Below the pieces are notes generated by a model. The model was not told the origin of the DNA and made no database searches. It saw only the letters and a program-made list of their open reading frames with translations. A stretch of DNA of 64,000 bases. Source: Diplosphaera chodatii. Taxonomy: Eukaryota > Chlorophyta > Trebouxiophyceae > Prasiolales > Stichococcaceae. The position numbers and the translations under genes were made by a program. Shown piece after piece: positions 11,196 through 22,128 of this stretch (position 1 is its first letter; each line of letters opens with the position of its first letter). The stretch covers positions 620,001-684,000 of the forward strand of contig JAALGY010000030.1 of the NCBI GenBank assembly GCA_032358165.1, given 5' to 3'.

Positions 11196-13074
11196 TCATG
11201 CGATGTGGAGGCAGCTGCCAGGCACCTGGAAGATGCCTTCGCCGGGAGGAAGCACGCGAAGCAGAAACGCGCGCACATCTCGCAGCTGCTCCTTGCACGA
11301 GCCGTGGCCCATCTCGGGGTAAACATGGAGCTCCACGTTCCGCAGCCCTGCCGCCAGCAGCAAAACGTACGGTGTGTGCACCACTGCTCTGCCTCCATGT
11401 CGGTAGGAATCCTGAGGTAAATGTGTGTCCCTTTTGCTGAAAGTCTGGTGTCAGGCCACAGCTGTGCTGTGCTGTGCTGTGCGACGCTGCAATGACAGAA
11501 GTGCAGGAGCTGCAGGTCTCGTTTGGCACGTGTAGCGGCCCTGGCATCCTTGCGGAGCCCAGACCGAGCAGGCGGCAGCGCCCACCTGCAGACCCGAGGC
11601 CCCTGGCTGTGGCGTCTGCCAGCTGCACGCCCAGCACAGAGTCCCGCGCGCCGTGCCCCAGGAAGACGGGCATCTGCTGCAGCTCAGCTGCCACCTGGTG
11701 CAGCGGGAAGGAGCAACCTCCTGGCTTGCAGCGCAAATCCTCGCTTCATGGTGCTCAGAACCATGCCGTCGGCGTAAAGGACATCACACCATCCCGTGTC
11801 CACTTCAGCAGGGACTGGCTTGCAGCCAGTTACATGTATCCAGAGCGACCGTGTCAGAGCCACACCTTGTAGCACAGCAGGATGCATCACAGCCTGGGCA
11901 AACACTGCCGACAGCCTGAAGAATTTTGGCGCCGCGCTGATTAGCGCCGCGGTCAGCAGCTCAAATGCAAACGGGTTGCTAACTCGTACAAGCACACCTC
12001 CTTCGGGGCTTCACACCAGGTGGACGTCCCCACAACCCCCGCGAGCGGTTGTTGCAGCGCCAGAGCAGTTCGGAGGGCCACATAACCACCCTGCAGCACA
12101 CAGGGCTTGATGCAGCGCAAGGTGATTTCACCTTGACAGTCAGTTGCATGCATGCCAGAGCATAGCAGGTGATGCACCCACAGCACAGCACATGGGGTAG
12201 GTCCTCAAGCTGGGGGTCTGTCACTGGGGGGTAAATGAGTGGTGCAATGTCAGTAGCATCGGGCGAGCTGCGAGCATGTACCTGGCTGAAGCCAGCCAAT
12301 ACAATCTTGCCGGCAGGAATGTTAAACCGCTCAATCTCCTCGCGAATCAGGCTGCTGATGTGCTGGACCGACTGCTGGATGCCTGCCTCATCCCGCACAT
12401 TCACAAAGTCTGCATGTGGGCGGAAGCGCCTGTGTCAACGCATGGCCGGGCACGCCATAGTGTTATCGAATCTGAGCCAGACATGCCAGTCAACTACGTG
12501 GCACAAAGCAGCATACAGCAGTGCCACATGCACAGCATGCATGCAATGCTGTCCCTTGAAAGGTTGTACTCTGCAAGGTCACCTCGGTCCAGGATGTCAA
12601 ACCAGGCAGTCATCCGTGTGCCGCCTTCCGCTGTCATGTTGCGCTCTGGCGCAGTCGGAACTGCAGGCACAGGGACCCAAGTGATGGCACCGAGTCTGCC
12701 GCTCGGCAGCTGCATGCGGAACGTCCAGGACCCTGCACTGTTAGCATCGCAGGCAAGCGCAGCAGTGGGCGCTCACAGACGAAACGGACGTGCGGCATCT
12801 GCAGCTTCTTCCCGAGGTAGGAGAACCATGTGCCCGAATCCTTTGCCCCTGACGACGGGCAAGGGACACGGAATGAGATGCGTTGCAGGTCCAAGGGAAA
12901 CCAGGCCACGGCATCCCCTATGATATAATGGCGGCGCTCCTGTGCTGTGGCATGCGTATGCACATCGCCGAAGCTGCTTGCGTTCACTTTCATACCGTGG
13001 AGCAGGAAGACGGTTGCGCTGTGCTGTGCTGTAGGAGGGACAAACACGGTCTTGCCGAAGGGGGGCTCTGCCAT
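11196..13074 (-). CDS. Acyl-protein thioesterase-like alpha/beta hydrolase
   Basis: Serine hydrolase of 236 aa of the acyl-protein thioesterase/carboxylesterase family, whose known members remove palmitate from proteins or act on lysophospholipids in the cytosol. Seven phase-consistent exons: 13074-12996, 12848-12777, 12660-12583, 12409-12282, 12090-11998, 11694-11586, 11347-11196. Visible motifs are FLLHGAKDSGTWF (oxyanion region), FVFPTAPERNMT, RMTAWFDI, DEAGI, the nucleophile elbow GFSQGG (Ser118), GHGARD (Asp168) and EMGHG (His201), so the Ser-Asp-His triad is complete. The length is normal for the family. No signal peptide is seen. The start lies only 87 bp after the NLR2 stop on the same strand. 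Exon joins re-create the canonical family sequence, so the model is secure. Confidence 0.9.
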
Positions 13075-13161
13075 CGAACTGTAGTCTATCTCGCACCTGC
13101 ATTTGCAGTGAAAGAGCAGTCTTTAGGCAAGCCGTGTGCAAAAGTCTTGCACACCTCGATG

Positions 13162-16100
13162 TCATGTGTCTGCAGGGTGCTCAGGTGGACCGGTGCTAAA
13201 CTTGGGTTGAGGCTCTGAGCACCGATTTGCGTGCAATATGTTGAGACTCGTGAGCCCGCTGACGCCTGCAGGGAGCTTCTGCAGGCTGTGGCAGTTCCTG
13301 ACATCCAGTTGCTGCAGGCTGCGGCAGCTGCTGATGCTTTCTGGGATGTGAGGCAGCTGCGTGCACGCCTGAACGCTCAGCTTCTGCAAGTTGCTCAGCC
13401 GACCGATGCCCTCTGGCAGCTGCTGCAGTGCGGCGCAGCCGCCGAGGTCCAGCAGCTGCAGGTCACGCGCATCGCACACGCTGTCCGGCAGCTGCCGCAG
13501 GGCCGTGCAGCTGCTGAGGTCAAGGTGCTGCAGGCGGCTGCAGCGCCCAAGACCAGCTGGCAGCTCGCCGAAGTTGTGGCAGTTGCTGGCATCCAGCCAC
13601 TGCAGGCTGACGCAACTAACGATGGTGTCCGGTATGCAGCACATCTCGATGCATGTGCGCAGGCTCAGCCACTGCAGCTGGTGCAGGCGCCCGATGGTGT
13701 CTGGCAGCGCCTCCAGCGACCGGCACCCGGCCAGGTGCAGCCGCTGCAGGGCCGCCAGGCTGCCGATGCTGCAGGGCAGGGCCTCCAGGGCACACTCGCT
13801 GACGTCGAGGTGCTGCAGGCTGCTCAGGCGGCCGATGCTGGCGGGCAGGGCCTGCAGCGCGCAGCAGGCGCTGAGGTCCAGCTGCTCCAGGCTGGCGAGG
13901 CGGGTGATGCTGTCCGGGAGCCGCTCCAGCCCTGCGTCTGCCAAGTGGAGGATGCGCAGGCTGCTGCAGCTGCCGATGCTGTTCAGCAGCGGCTCCAGAT
14001 GCCTGCCGCTGCAGCCTGACAGGTCCAGGACCCGCAGCTGCTCGCCCAGGCTGCACCTGCGGGGTCGACGACACCGCTGAGAGCAAGCAATTCCGGCACG
14101 AGATGATGCAGGTTGATGAGTATCGTGCTGCAATGACAAGCCTTTCTGCAGGTCTGCACCAGCATCTGGTGGCGCACGCACCTGCGGGGCAATGACTTAG
14201 CCCGCAGGTACAGCAGCGCCCGCTGCTGCGCGTCAGCCGCCGCCGCCGCCCTGGCCGCCCTCTCGGCGTTGGACACCATGCGCTGCAGCTCCACCCGCGC
14301 CACCTGGCACTGCGGGTGGCTGCGCAGCAGCTGGTCCAGCGTCCAGGGCGCCTTGGCGGTGGACTCTGCCACACCGCACCGCAGCCGTGTGGCGATGGCC
14401 TTCGCGCTGCCCGCCTGCCAGCACGAAACGCTATAATGTGCAAGAGAGCATGGCGGACGCCGTGGCATCAGAGCTCAGATGTGCAGGGAGAGCTTGCCGC
14501 AAGCCCACTCCCGCGAGCTGCAAGCAGCCTGTAGGAGCTGCGACAAGCGATGAGCCCGCTGCTGGACCGGCAGAGTGGCAGCGGCGCAAACAGGTATAAG
14601 CGTGAGAGGCTGCGGTGCTCACTCGTGGTAGACTTGCTGGATCATGCATGGTGTTCAGCGTCCACTGATGGGGCTGCGCATGGGACTCTGCCACCGTCCT
14701 TGCCATCTCCACCATACAGTCGTGCACCTCGATCCTGGGGCAGCACACGCAGAATGGCATTATTACAGGGCTGTCACCGGTGCAAGTGCACATTGGTAGG
14801 GCCAAGCTGCTCTGCTGACCGAATGTGCATGCATGCAGGATGTAAACCGACAACAACACAGCAGCACACGAAGTAGGGCCGTAATGAAGGGCAGGGGTCA
14901 GCCCGCAGGATAAGCAGAGCGGCGCCAGCCACACCTGATGACGGTGTTGAGCGTGCTGCAAGACTCGGATACAAGTGCGGCGCTTTTGCACATGCTCCAC
15001 ATCCTCTGGACATGCTTCTGCAGCTTGCAGAGAGGCCGCGGCTCCGCAGAACCGTCATTGTCCTGCTGCTGCAGCAAGGCGACCCAAACCTCCAGCAGGT
15101 GATCCAGGGGTCGCCCCTTCAGCATCAGCGCTGCGTCCAGAAACATGTGCCTGCATGTCAACATTACTGTCTGTCAGCACGGCACCCCTGCCAGTGTTTG
15201 CAGAAGAGGCTGAAGTAGGCCACCTGCATCATCGACAAGCTAGGCAGCAGGGCAGCGGTCGCTTCACATGTTGCACGCTGCGCCACTGGGGACGCAAGGG
15301 GCTGACAGCAGCTAGGCTGAGCAGTGCGAGCACCGCACCTGTGATTGTCGCTGGGCAGCCGCTCGTAGCTCCACCTCAGCATGTCTGTCACAGCAAGAGA
15401 TCTTGTTGCAGCGCCTCCAATTGTGGCCCAGCCCACGGTAGCCAGCAGCACCATCAAATCGCCCTGCGGGAAAACACAGATTCCGGATGTGAACGGCGCT
15501 GTTCACTCAACACAACAAGCATACGTGAACCTCGAGGTTGCATGCTGAGCACTCACAACGCCGCGAGTGTCCTCCTCTCACCTCGCTGTCTGCAGGCATC
15601 TTGCAGCGCAGCCCGGAGCCCACGGCTTCCAGCGCCAGCGGCAGCCCGCTGCACACGGCGAGCGCCCGCCGCACCACCTCAGCAAAGCCCTCCGGGACGG
15701 CGTCTTTCCCGAAGCCGTGCATGCACAGCAGCCGCCGGGCGGCCCCGGGCGGCAGGAACTCCACGGCCACCCGGCGGGCTGTGCCCCGCGGCCCGGCGTC
15801 GTCGCCGAGCAGGTTGTCCGCGCTGCGCGACGTCAGCAGCACGCGGCTGCCCTGCGGCAGCGCGTCGAGCGGCAGGAGCGCGTCCCGCTGCTCTGGGGAC
15901 CACAGGCTGTCCAGCGCCAGCAGCAGCGCCCCGCCCTCGCGGACCTCCCGCCGCAGCTGGGCCGTCTGCTCGGCGGGACTGCCGGCCTTAGGCACCTGCG
16001 CGCCGCTGCCGGCCAGCAGCTTCAGCAGGCGCCGCTGCTTGGCCACAAGGTCAGCGTCCAGCCCGACCTCCAGGAAGACCTCGCGGCTGAAGCGCCGGCC

Positions 16101-17269
16101 GCAGCTGCTGAGCCGGCTGTACAGCTCCCGCGCCAGCATGGTCTTGCCGATGCCGCCCATGCCGTGCAGGCTGAGCACGCACACGCCGCCGGGCGCCTCC
16201 GGGTGCAGCAGCTTCAGCAGCGCCTGCAGAGCATACGTTTGCAAGTTTGCTGGACACTTACCTTGTGGGACAACCATACGCCATGCCACACGGCAAGTCT
16301 GCGATGGCAGCAGGCAAGCGCCTCCCCGTTGCAACGCAGCACAGAGTGCAGGGCAACTCGGCAGCCTCGGAGGTCTTGATCGGCAGTATCTCAGGTCAGC
16401 GGTGCCTGGAGGGTTGTCACGTACGTACCTCGGTTCGCTCTGACAGGTCCACGGTGTATGTCGGCGTGCAGAACCGTGGCCGCCTCAGCCGGCGCAGCAC
16501 CTCCGTCACAATGGCATCCACATGTTCCACATCCAGCCTGCGAGCGAGCAGCAACAGAGGCAGCCTCAGACACAGCCAGAGGTTGGCGGCATACATTGCA
16601 CCTGCACCCTTCGGCAGGCAGCCACTGGAGGGACATGGGGCATTGCCTCCTCGAGCCCAAGCTGGACATGCGTTGCAGGTCCACATCGGCACAGACTCAC
16701 TTTCCATGCGAGTCCAGGCGGTCGCCAGTGTAGCGGCAGGCCTGCTGAAAGTCGGCCACGCACTGCTGCGCCCAGCTGCTGCTGGGACCCTCATCAGCTG
16801 CTGCAGCCAGCTCCTGCTGCAGCTGCATCTGTAACCCATCGATGTCAGATGTGCCATAGAAGACTGGCATCAGCACTGGCGCCTGGGAGCTGCGCTGCAC
16901 CAAAGTTGTCTGCCCGTGGTGGCCAAGCTGCCCTGCAGCACTGTCCTGTTGCTGTGCGGCGTCAAACTGGGCATACTTCCGCTTCAGCGGTGAGGCTGGC
17001 TGCAGCGGGTGCAGCGCCCAGTGCAGCTCCTGCATGCAGTAGCTGCTGCGCAGGAAGTCCTTCGTTAGCACAGCAACCACGATGCTGCAGCTGCGGAGCG
17101 CCGACTCCATCTCGACATCCGCTGCATCACCCGGCCGCAGGCTGCGCTCGTCCAGAAAGGCGCTGACGCCGCGTCGCTGCAGCTCGCGTTGCAGCCATGC
17201 CGCGAAGCTCGCCTTCTGTGGGCCGGCATGGCTGATGAACACGTCGTAGGTGCGGCCGCTGGCTGCCAT
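13162..17269 (-). CDS. TIR-NB-ARC-LRR receptor (NLR2)
   Basis: Predicted intracellular immune receptor of 966 aa. Eight phase-consistent exons: 17269-16701, 16537-16429, 16223-15582, 15463-15339, 15150-14935, 14734-14623, 14414-14182, 14056-13162. The exon-intron layout equals that of NLR1. The TIR domain (TYDVFISHAGPQKASF; Glu in YCMQELHWAL) is followed by NB-ARC with GMGGIGKTM near 247, GSRVLLTSRS, CSGLPLAL and MHD-like VHDCMVEM near 558. Kinase-2 reads LLLALDSLW, with Ser where NLR1 and most NLRs have the second Asp. About 11 LRRs of 23-24 aa fill residues 680-950. The protein ends soon after the LRRs (PPEHPADT) and has no X module. The upstream in-frame ATG at 17434 is possible, but the chosen start aligns with NLR1. 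Confidence 0.92.
13190..14020 (-). repeat. LRR-coding tandem repeats of NLR2
   Basis: About 11 in-frame units of 69-72 bp encode LRRs of the form LxxLPxSIGRLxxLQxLDxS in the last exon. Units are more diverged from one another than those of NLR1. Confidence 0.8.
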
Positions 17270-18384
17270 GCTATGCTGGTGGCCTGCGGTCCGCCAACAC
17301 ATGTCTTTGGCACATGTTCCATGCAGTGTGTAGCACACATCAATCGTTGCATGAGTAATGGCGACCAAAGCGGCTGGTGTTTGACGGATATATGCACCAG
17401 CTGTCACACATGCACATGCATACATGCATGACACTCAGGCGCAGGCTGCAACGAAGGCCTCGTGCCACCTTGTGACGTGAAGGCAGAGTCCAGACGGTCG
17501 ATGCAGCTGACTGATGCGTGAGAACGCGGCGGTAGTCGCTGCAGCGGTTGTGCTCCCCTCGATGGGCTCCCTGGCACAAATCGTTGGACGAGGCCATGCA
17601 CAGGACGGTGGACGGAACTGCCCCAGGTTTCCGCCGCCAGCTGGTGCGGGTGCGGGCGCAGTCAGGAGGTCACTCAGCAGCACGCAAATCGCATGTGACA
17701 GGCCTGTGGGGTGCGAAGCCGAGTCACGAGATAGGAGGGCGGCTGTCGTACACTCCTTGGGTCGCTTGACTGAAACGCTCAGCTTTGGGCAAAATCGAGC
17801 CCGCAATGGGGCGTCGACTTCGAATCTAGTGGTGGGTATCACCCTGCAAGAGAGCGCGCTCTTCAGAGCAGCGTGCACAGCTGGATCTGCATGCCCATCA
17901 CTCGGGACCGAGCCACAGCCCTGCTGCACGAACCCCGGGTTGACTGCAGCAAACGGCGCCATACCGCCGGCTGAGATATAACTGGAGCTTTGGGTCATTG
18001 TGGTCACCGCGGCATGGAAGCCCGCCTGCATACAGGCGGATGGCAGTTGCAACCAGATGCCGCGCCACCCAAGGAGGCATGCCGCAGCACGGCACTGATG
18101 TGATCAAATACAGGGTTCCCCAAGGTACGTTCCGTTTGTGCCGTGATATTGTGATGATTGACACTCACACTGCGACAATTGGTGATGACGAGCCCTGCAC
18201 GCCCTTGGGTGCGCATAGGGCTCAGCGCGCGTGCCGCACCACATGCACGACCGTCGTCGGCACATCATCACGGTGTGATACTGTGGGAGACCCTCACGTG
18301 CCAGCGGAGCAAGACTGGCGATGCTGGTTGCCTAAATGTGGGGTGACCCGTATCGTGCGCCTTTCACTCCGCAGGTGCGGCGGC
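17270..18384. promoter_or_regulatory. Shared upstream region of NLR2 and the EP gene
   Basis: A 1.1-kb interval separates the NLR2 start (- strand) from the EP-domain gene start (+ strand), so both promoters must lie here. No coding exon is supported, though the EP frame stays open upstream to 17998, so a longer N-terminus is possible. No specific promoter element was recognised. Confidence 0.35.
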
Positions 18385-19542
18385 ATGACTGCCGAGCTGA
18401 CCATCGCCATCATCGCCACCGTGCTGTCCGTCGTCGCGTTCCTGGCGTCGGTCGGGCAGTTCCTCGTCTCCAGGCGCGACCTGTTCGCCGGCGCGGCGGA
18501 GCAGCGGCTGCAGGCGCTGGAAGCGCGGTATGCTGAGGTGGCGCAGCCGGCCATGGCGCAGGTGGCTGCTGGTGATGTGGTGCGGCGCACCTGAGCCCAG
18601 CAGCATCGGGGGATGCTGGCGACCACTGTGTCTGTCTCCCGGCCGCGAATTTCGTACCATCTGCAGTGTCATCGTGCGCCTGCTGTCTTCAAAGGGAACT
18701 GCTGCCTGCGCCTTCAGCTGGACGCCATCAAAACACTCCACCCAGGCGATGCGCTCTGGACGGCGCTGCAGTTCCGGCCGCCCGCAGCCGCGCCGCCGGC
18801 CGCCGGCGACGACGCGGCCGCGGCGGCGGCCAGGCAGCAGCTGCGCGGCGCGCAAATGGAGCTGCTGGTTGCCGAGCAGCGGGCGCGACACGCCGCGAAG
18901 GGCTTCTGGGACGACACCCTCCGGGCGCTGGAGCAGGTGGGCTCTCGGTTTGCCGACGTCGCTGGACAGAAAGTCACCCTGTCGACAGAGCAGGCGTCCA
19001 GCATTTTGCACGTATGGTGCAACGGCCAGAGTCGGATGTGTCAGCAGGAGTAGATGTCCGCCTGGCACAAGACTGTCACCCTATGTCCGGCACCTAGAGC
19101 ACACCGTCTGTTGCAGGGCAAGCTGCCGCGGTCCTTCGGTGTCGCGACGCAGCCGCCGGAGCGCTGCCTGCGGTTCTGCGACGAAAGCTGGGCGTACCGC
19201 GCCAACAACTTCCGGGAGCTGGTGGAGCCCTTCGACATCGCCAACTACTACCGCCTGGAGCTGGACAGGTACTCCGGGCACTACCTCGAGGGCAACCGGC
19301 CCCGGACGTTCGCGAGGCTGGAGGACATGTGGCGGCGTCACTGCCCGACGCAGTCGCCGCCGGCCGTGGCGTACAATTGCTCCTTGGCGTGGGCGGAGGC
19401 GATGCGGGGTGTCCGTTGCGCGCCGGCCCCCCCTGCAGTGGGCGAGCCCGTGCAATGCCTGGCAACGCCAGTGCTGCCGGCTGGCAGCCGGCCGCTGAAG
19501 CGGGTCGCAGCAGTCAGCAAACATGATGCCCAAGGGGTGTGA
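18385..19542 (+). CDS. Membrane-anchored EP-domain (EDS1-like) protein
   Basis: Predicted 273-aa protein from exons 18385-18561, 18718-18936 and 19117-19542, all joined in phase 0. Residues 5-25 form one hydrophobic segment (LTIAIIATVLSVVAFLASVG) and then a basic helix. Residues 60-232 resemble the EP domain of plant EDS1, PAD4 and SAG101: RANNFRELVEPFDIANYYR (160-178), GHYLEGNRPR (186-195), a Trp at 204, and NCSLAWAEAMRGV (219-231), which corresponds to the family's C-FWA-x-VEEA element. In seed plants EP domains bind ribosylated nucleotides made by TIR enzymes and pass the signal to helper NLRs. Here the EP gene is divergent from a TIR-NLR. There is no N-terminal lipase-like domain; a membrane helix takes its place. 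Family assignment rests on motif recall, not a search. Confidence 0.72.
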
Positions 19543-20351
19543 CACCGAACTTCACCTGGAAGTGCCGCCACTCGCTCACAGCATGGCTTCACTCACACAT
19601 TTGCGAACCCTGACCCAGTACGAGCTCGTAGCTAACTAGGCATCAGCACGTTTAGGAAGCACATACATATCAAAGTCTGCTTTAGCCGACAAGCTTGATA
19701 CCACCAGCAACCGTTGGGAGTGTCTCTATGAAGTGGTGAAGCAACATGAGATGATAGTGTTACACTAGTCTATTCGCATGCAGATGCTTTGGTTGACAAC
19801 CTCTCTCACTTACAGTACAACGTCAAGCCCTACAGGCCCCACAACTGCAGTGTCAGTACACTTCAACACATGTCAACACATAGCATCTTCCCGGTCCGTT
19901 GTGCCAGACCATCGTTCCTCAGACTCACACAAAGCATAATTCAGTTGCGTGGTTCAAGTACAGGAGGCTGGCTGCTCAATGTCGCACTGCATGTATATGC
20001 CCGCCCTGCCGAGAGTGGGCACCATGACACCAATGCATGGTGCAGACGGAGCCGGAACCACAGAGTGACTGGCAATGCTCATCACCAATATGGTTCAACC
20101 GACAGCACTGTTGCGGCTGCAGGTTTGGACATCATACAGGCAGTACGCCCGAGTCTTCTGAGCTGTTTACCGCCACGCAGGGCCCTGTGTGTGGCATCAA
20201 TGGGCTGCGGTGTCTGCAACCCTGGCTGCATACCAATGCCTCGTCAGCGCGTAGCTGCTGCAGCATCTCAGAGGCATTGCCAGCGACATTCCCACTTCCT
20301 GCCGGCGCAGCTGTAATTGCGATCGCCAGTTGGCCTGTGGGCTGGCGCTCT
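19543..20351. other. Intergenic, no gene supported
   Basis: Convergent region between the EP gene and the degenerate oxygenase copy. No exon chain or known motif seen. Confidence 0.5.
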
Positions 20352-22128
20352 CGCCGGCAGTCCGACCCTGCGACTGCCGCCGCCGCCCCAAACGGCAGCC
20401 GTTGCCTGCGGCAGCCGCTGCTTCGACGATGCCGACAGCGCAGGCAACCCCGGTCCAGGCGAGACGTCCCGATCGACGGCTGGCTGTTGCTGCTTGCGCG
20501 GCTGCTGGTCCGACGCTGTCGACGCTGCAAGGACAAGCAGAAGGTGTCGCTGTCGGCATGGTATGGAACTGCTGGACCATTGGCCTGGTGCGGCTGGGTG
20601 CTCTTTGTCATGCATGCTTGTGGCTGTGCCGACCCACCCACGAACCAGGTACTGCAGCAAAGCCGGCCCCAGCGGCTGAGATGGCGTATGCACCTGTGCT
20701 GCTGCGGCGCGGCACTGCTGCTGCGACCTCGAACACGCTGTGGCAGTGCACTGCATCGAACATGGCGGTCAATTGGGCCACTGCCACAGGGTGGGAGTAC
20801 CTGCAGCAGCAAACGGCAGTCCTGCTTCACAAACCGAAGGTATGCCAAAGCCGCTGCCTGAAGGGCACTGCGCCGGTGGCGCGGCCTCTGCATAGCAGCA
20901 TGCTCACTGCTGCAGCAGATGGAAGTCCTGCCTGTCAAAGGTTCAATCGTGGACAGAAGTCCCTGCGGCTGCACCTGTCTGATGGTCTGAAGCCGGGCGC
21001 GACACGCAGATCGATGACGCTGTGCCTGACCGCCTGCACAGCGACACTTGCGCCTCATACGTCATCTGCGCACGACGTGAACCTGTACCTGTGCAGGACT
21101 TGACTGCAGCAGAGTGAGGCCAGCGCAACTGAGCTGATGCTGTGGCAACTATGGCTGTCTCTCTTCCTTAGGCGCGGCCTTTGTTGCAGCCTTCGAGGCT
21201 GACCATCTTGCAATGGCGCCAATGCTGCTGGGTTAGGATGTGGGCAGTCCATACAATACAGTGGGCCATGACATACGCTACTCACCACTCGGTGCAGAGC
21301 TGCTGGGATGCGGCCGCCGGCGGCGTGCTGCAGCATCTCGCCGGCAAACACCGCCACACGACCCCCGGCTGTGGCCCAGAGCCACTTGCCGTCTCCCTGC
21401 CGCACCTGCGGTGTGCAGCGACCAGAGCCTGATTTTTCCGATATTTTAACTAGTATTCGTTATTGGGTAATTCACAGTATTACACCCTGCCACCGGCATG
21501 ACACGGCGAGCCTTGGAGTGTACTTGCAGCACCATCGCAGGCGAGCAGATCACAAATATTACAACCGCCACATCCGGTTGACCAAGACGGCCTGCTGCTG
21601 ACAAGCTGGATGTCGTTGCTGGTGTGCACCCTGATGCCACCGGCCAGCATGTGCGCTCAGCGCCAGTGCATGGGGCGGCGGCTTGCTGTCTCACCTGCAG
21701 GCCTGGTGCTGGATCCCAGACCACTGTGAGCAGGCCGCGATCCACGGTGGCCTCCGGTTCCACCCTCACTGCTGCCGGCCCTGGGACCTAAGGGCAAGTA
21801 TCGGGGCTTTGGGTCATAGACGGAAGAGCCCATAGTCCAGCGTGTACACCTGGCCAGCGTTGATGTGCGCACATTCCCAGTCCACTCACGTGCGCAGGTG
21901 TGATACACACTGCACTTCCCGCCGGTTGTGGGAGTCCCCACCTGCTGGATGGGATATGCACTGCTGCACGGACGCCGCGGGGCGGCCTCGCCACGGGCGC
22001 TGGTTGTCCAGCAGGCTGCAGTGCACCGCTGCCGGCAGGCTGACACCCCTGAGAGCCGCCTGCCGCACCGCCGCACCACCAACCCCGCGACGCTGCAGCT
22101 GGCGCGCGATGTGACCAGCATACCTGCC
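20352..22128 (-). pseudogene. Degenerate 2OG-oxygenase-like gene (copy B)
   Basis: The - strand exons match the gene at 32114-29718 in order: LPAAVHCSLLD...QCISHPAG, then EPEATVDRGLLTVVWDPAPG, then GKWLWATAGGRVAVFAGEML...LHRV, then AMFDAVHCHSVFEVAAAV, then DQQPRKQQQPAVDRDVSPGP. It is broken. In the exon around 21090-20990 the stretch that should read RVSLCFKLRAV lacks 10 bases, which shifts the frame. The last exon is shifted again before the expected ESDRW stop. The two 5' exons of the intact copy were not found upstream. The first metal-ligand position is Thr, as in the intact copy. Confidence 0.65.

Noticed and set aside
12883..13218. Small + strand frames over the thioesterase start
   Set aside because: Antisense to a gene with full catalytic triad and seven phase-consistent exons.
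13231..14080. Long + strand frames over the NLR2 LRR region
   Set aside because: They mirror the periodic LRR repeat on the - strand (regular AVQQLLQ-like pattern) and are shadow frames.
15538..16443. 301-codon + strand frame over the NLR2 NB-ARC
   Set aside because: Ser/Pro/Arg-rich shadow of the NB-ARC coding strand, which carries P-loop, GLPL and other motifs.
18364..19068. 234-codon open frame on the - strand over the EP gene
   Set aside because: Antisense to the EP exons, rich in Arg/Ala/Pro, no motif; the + strand exons have matched phases and a family signature.
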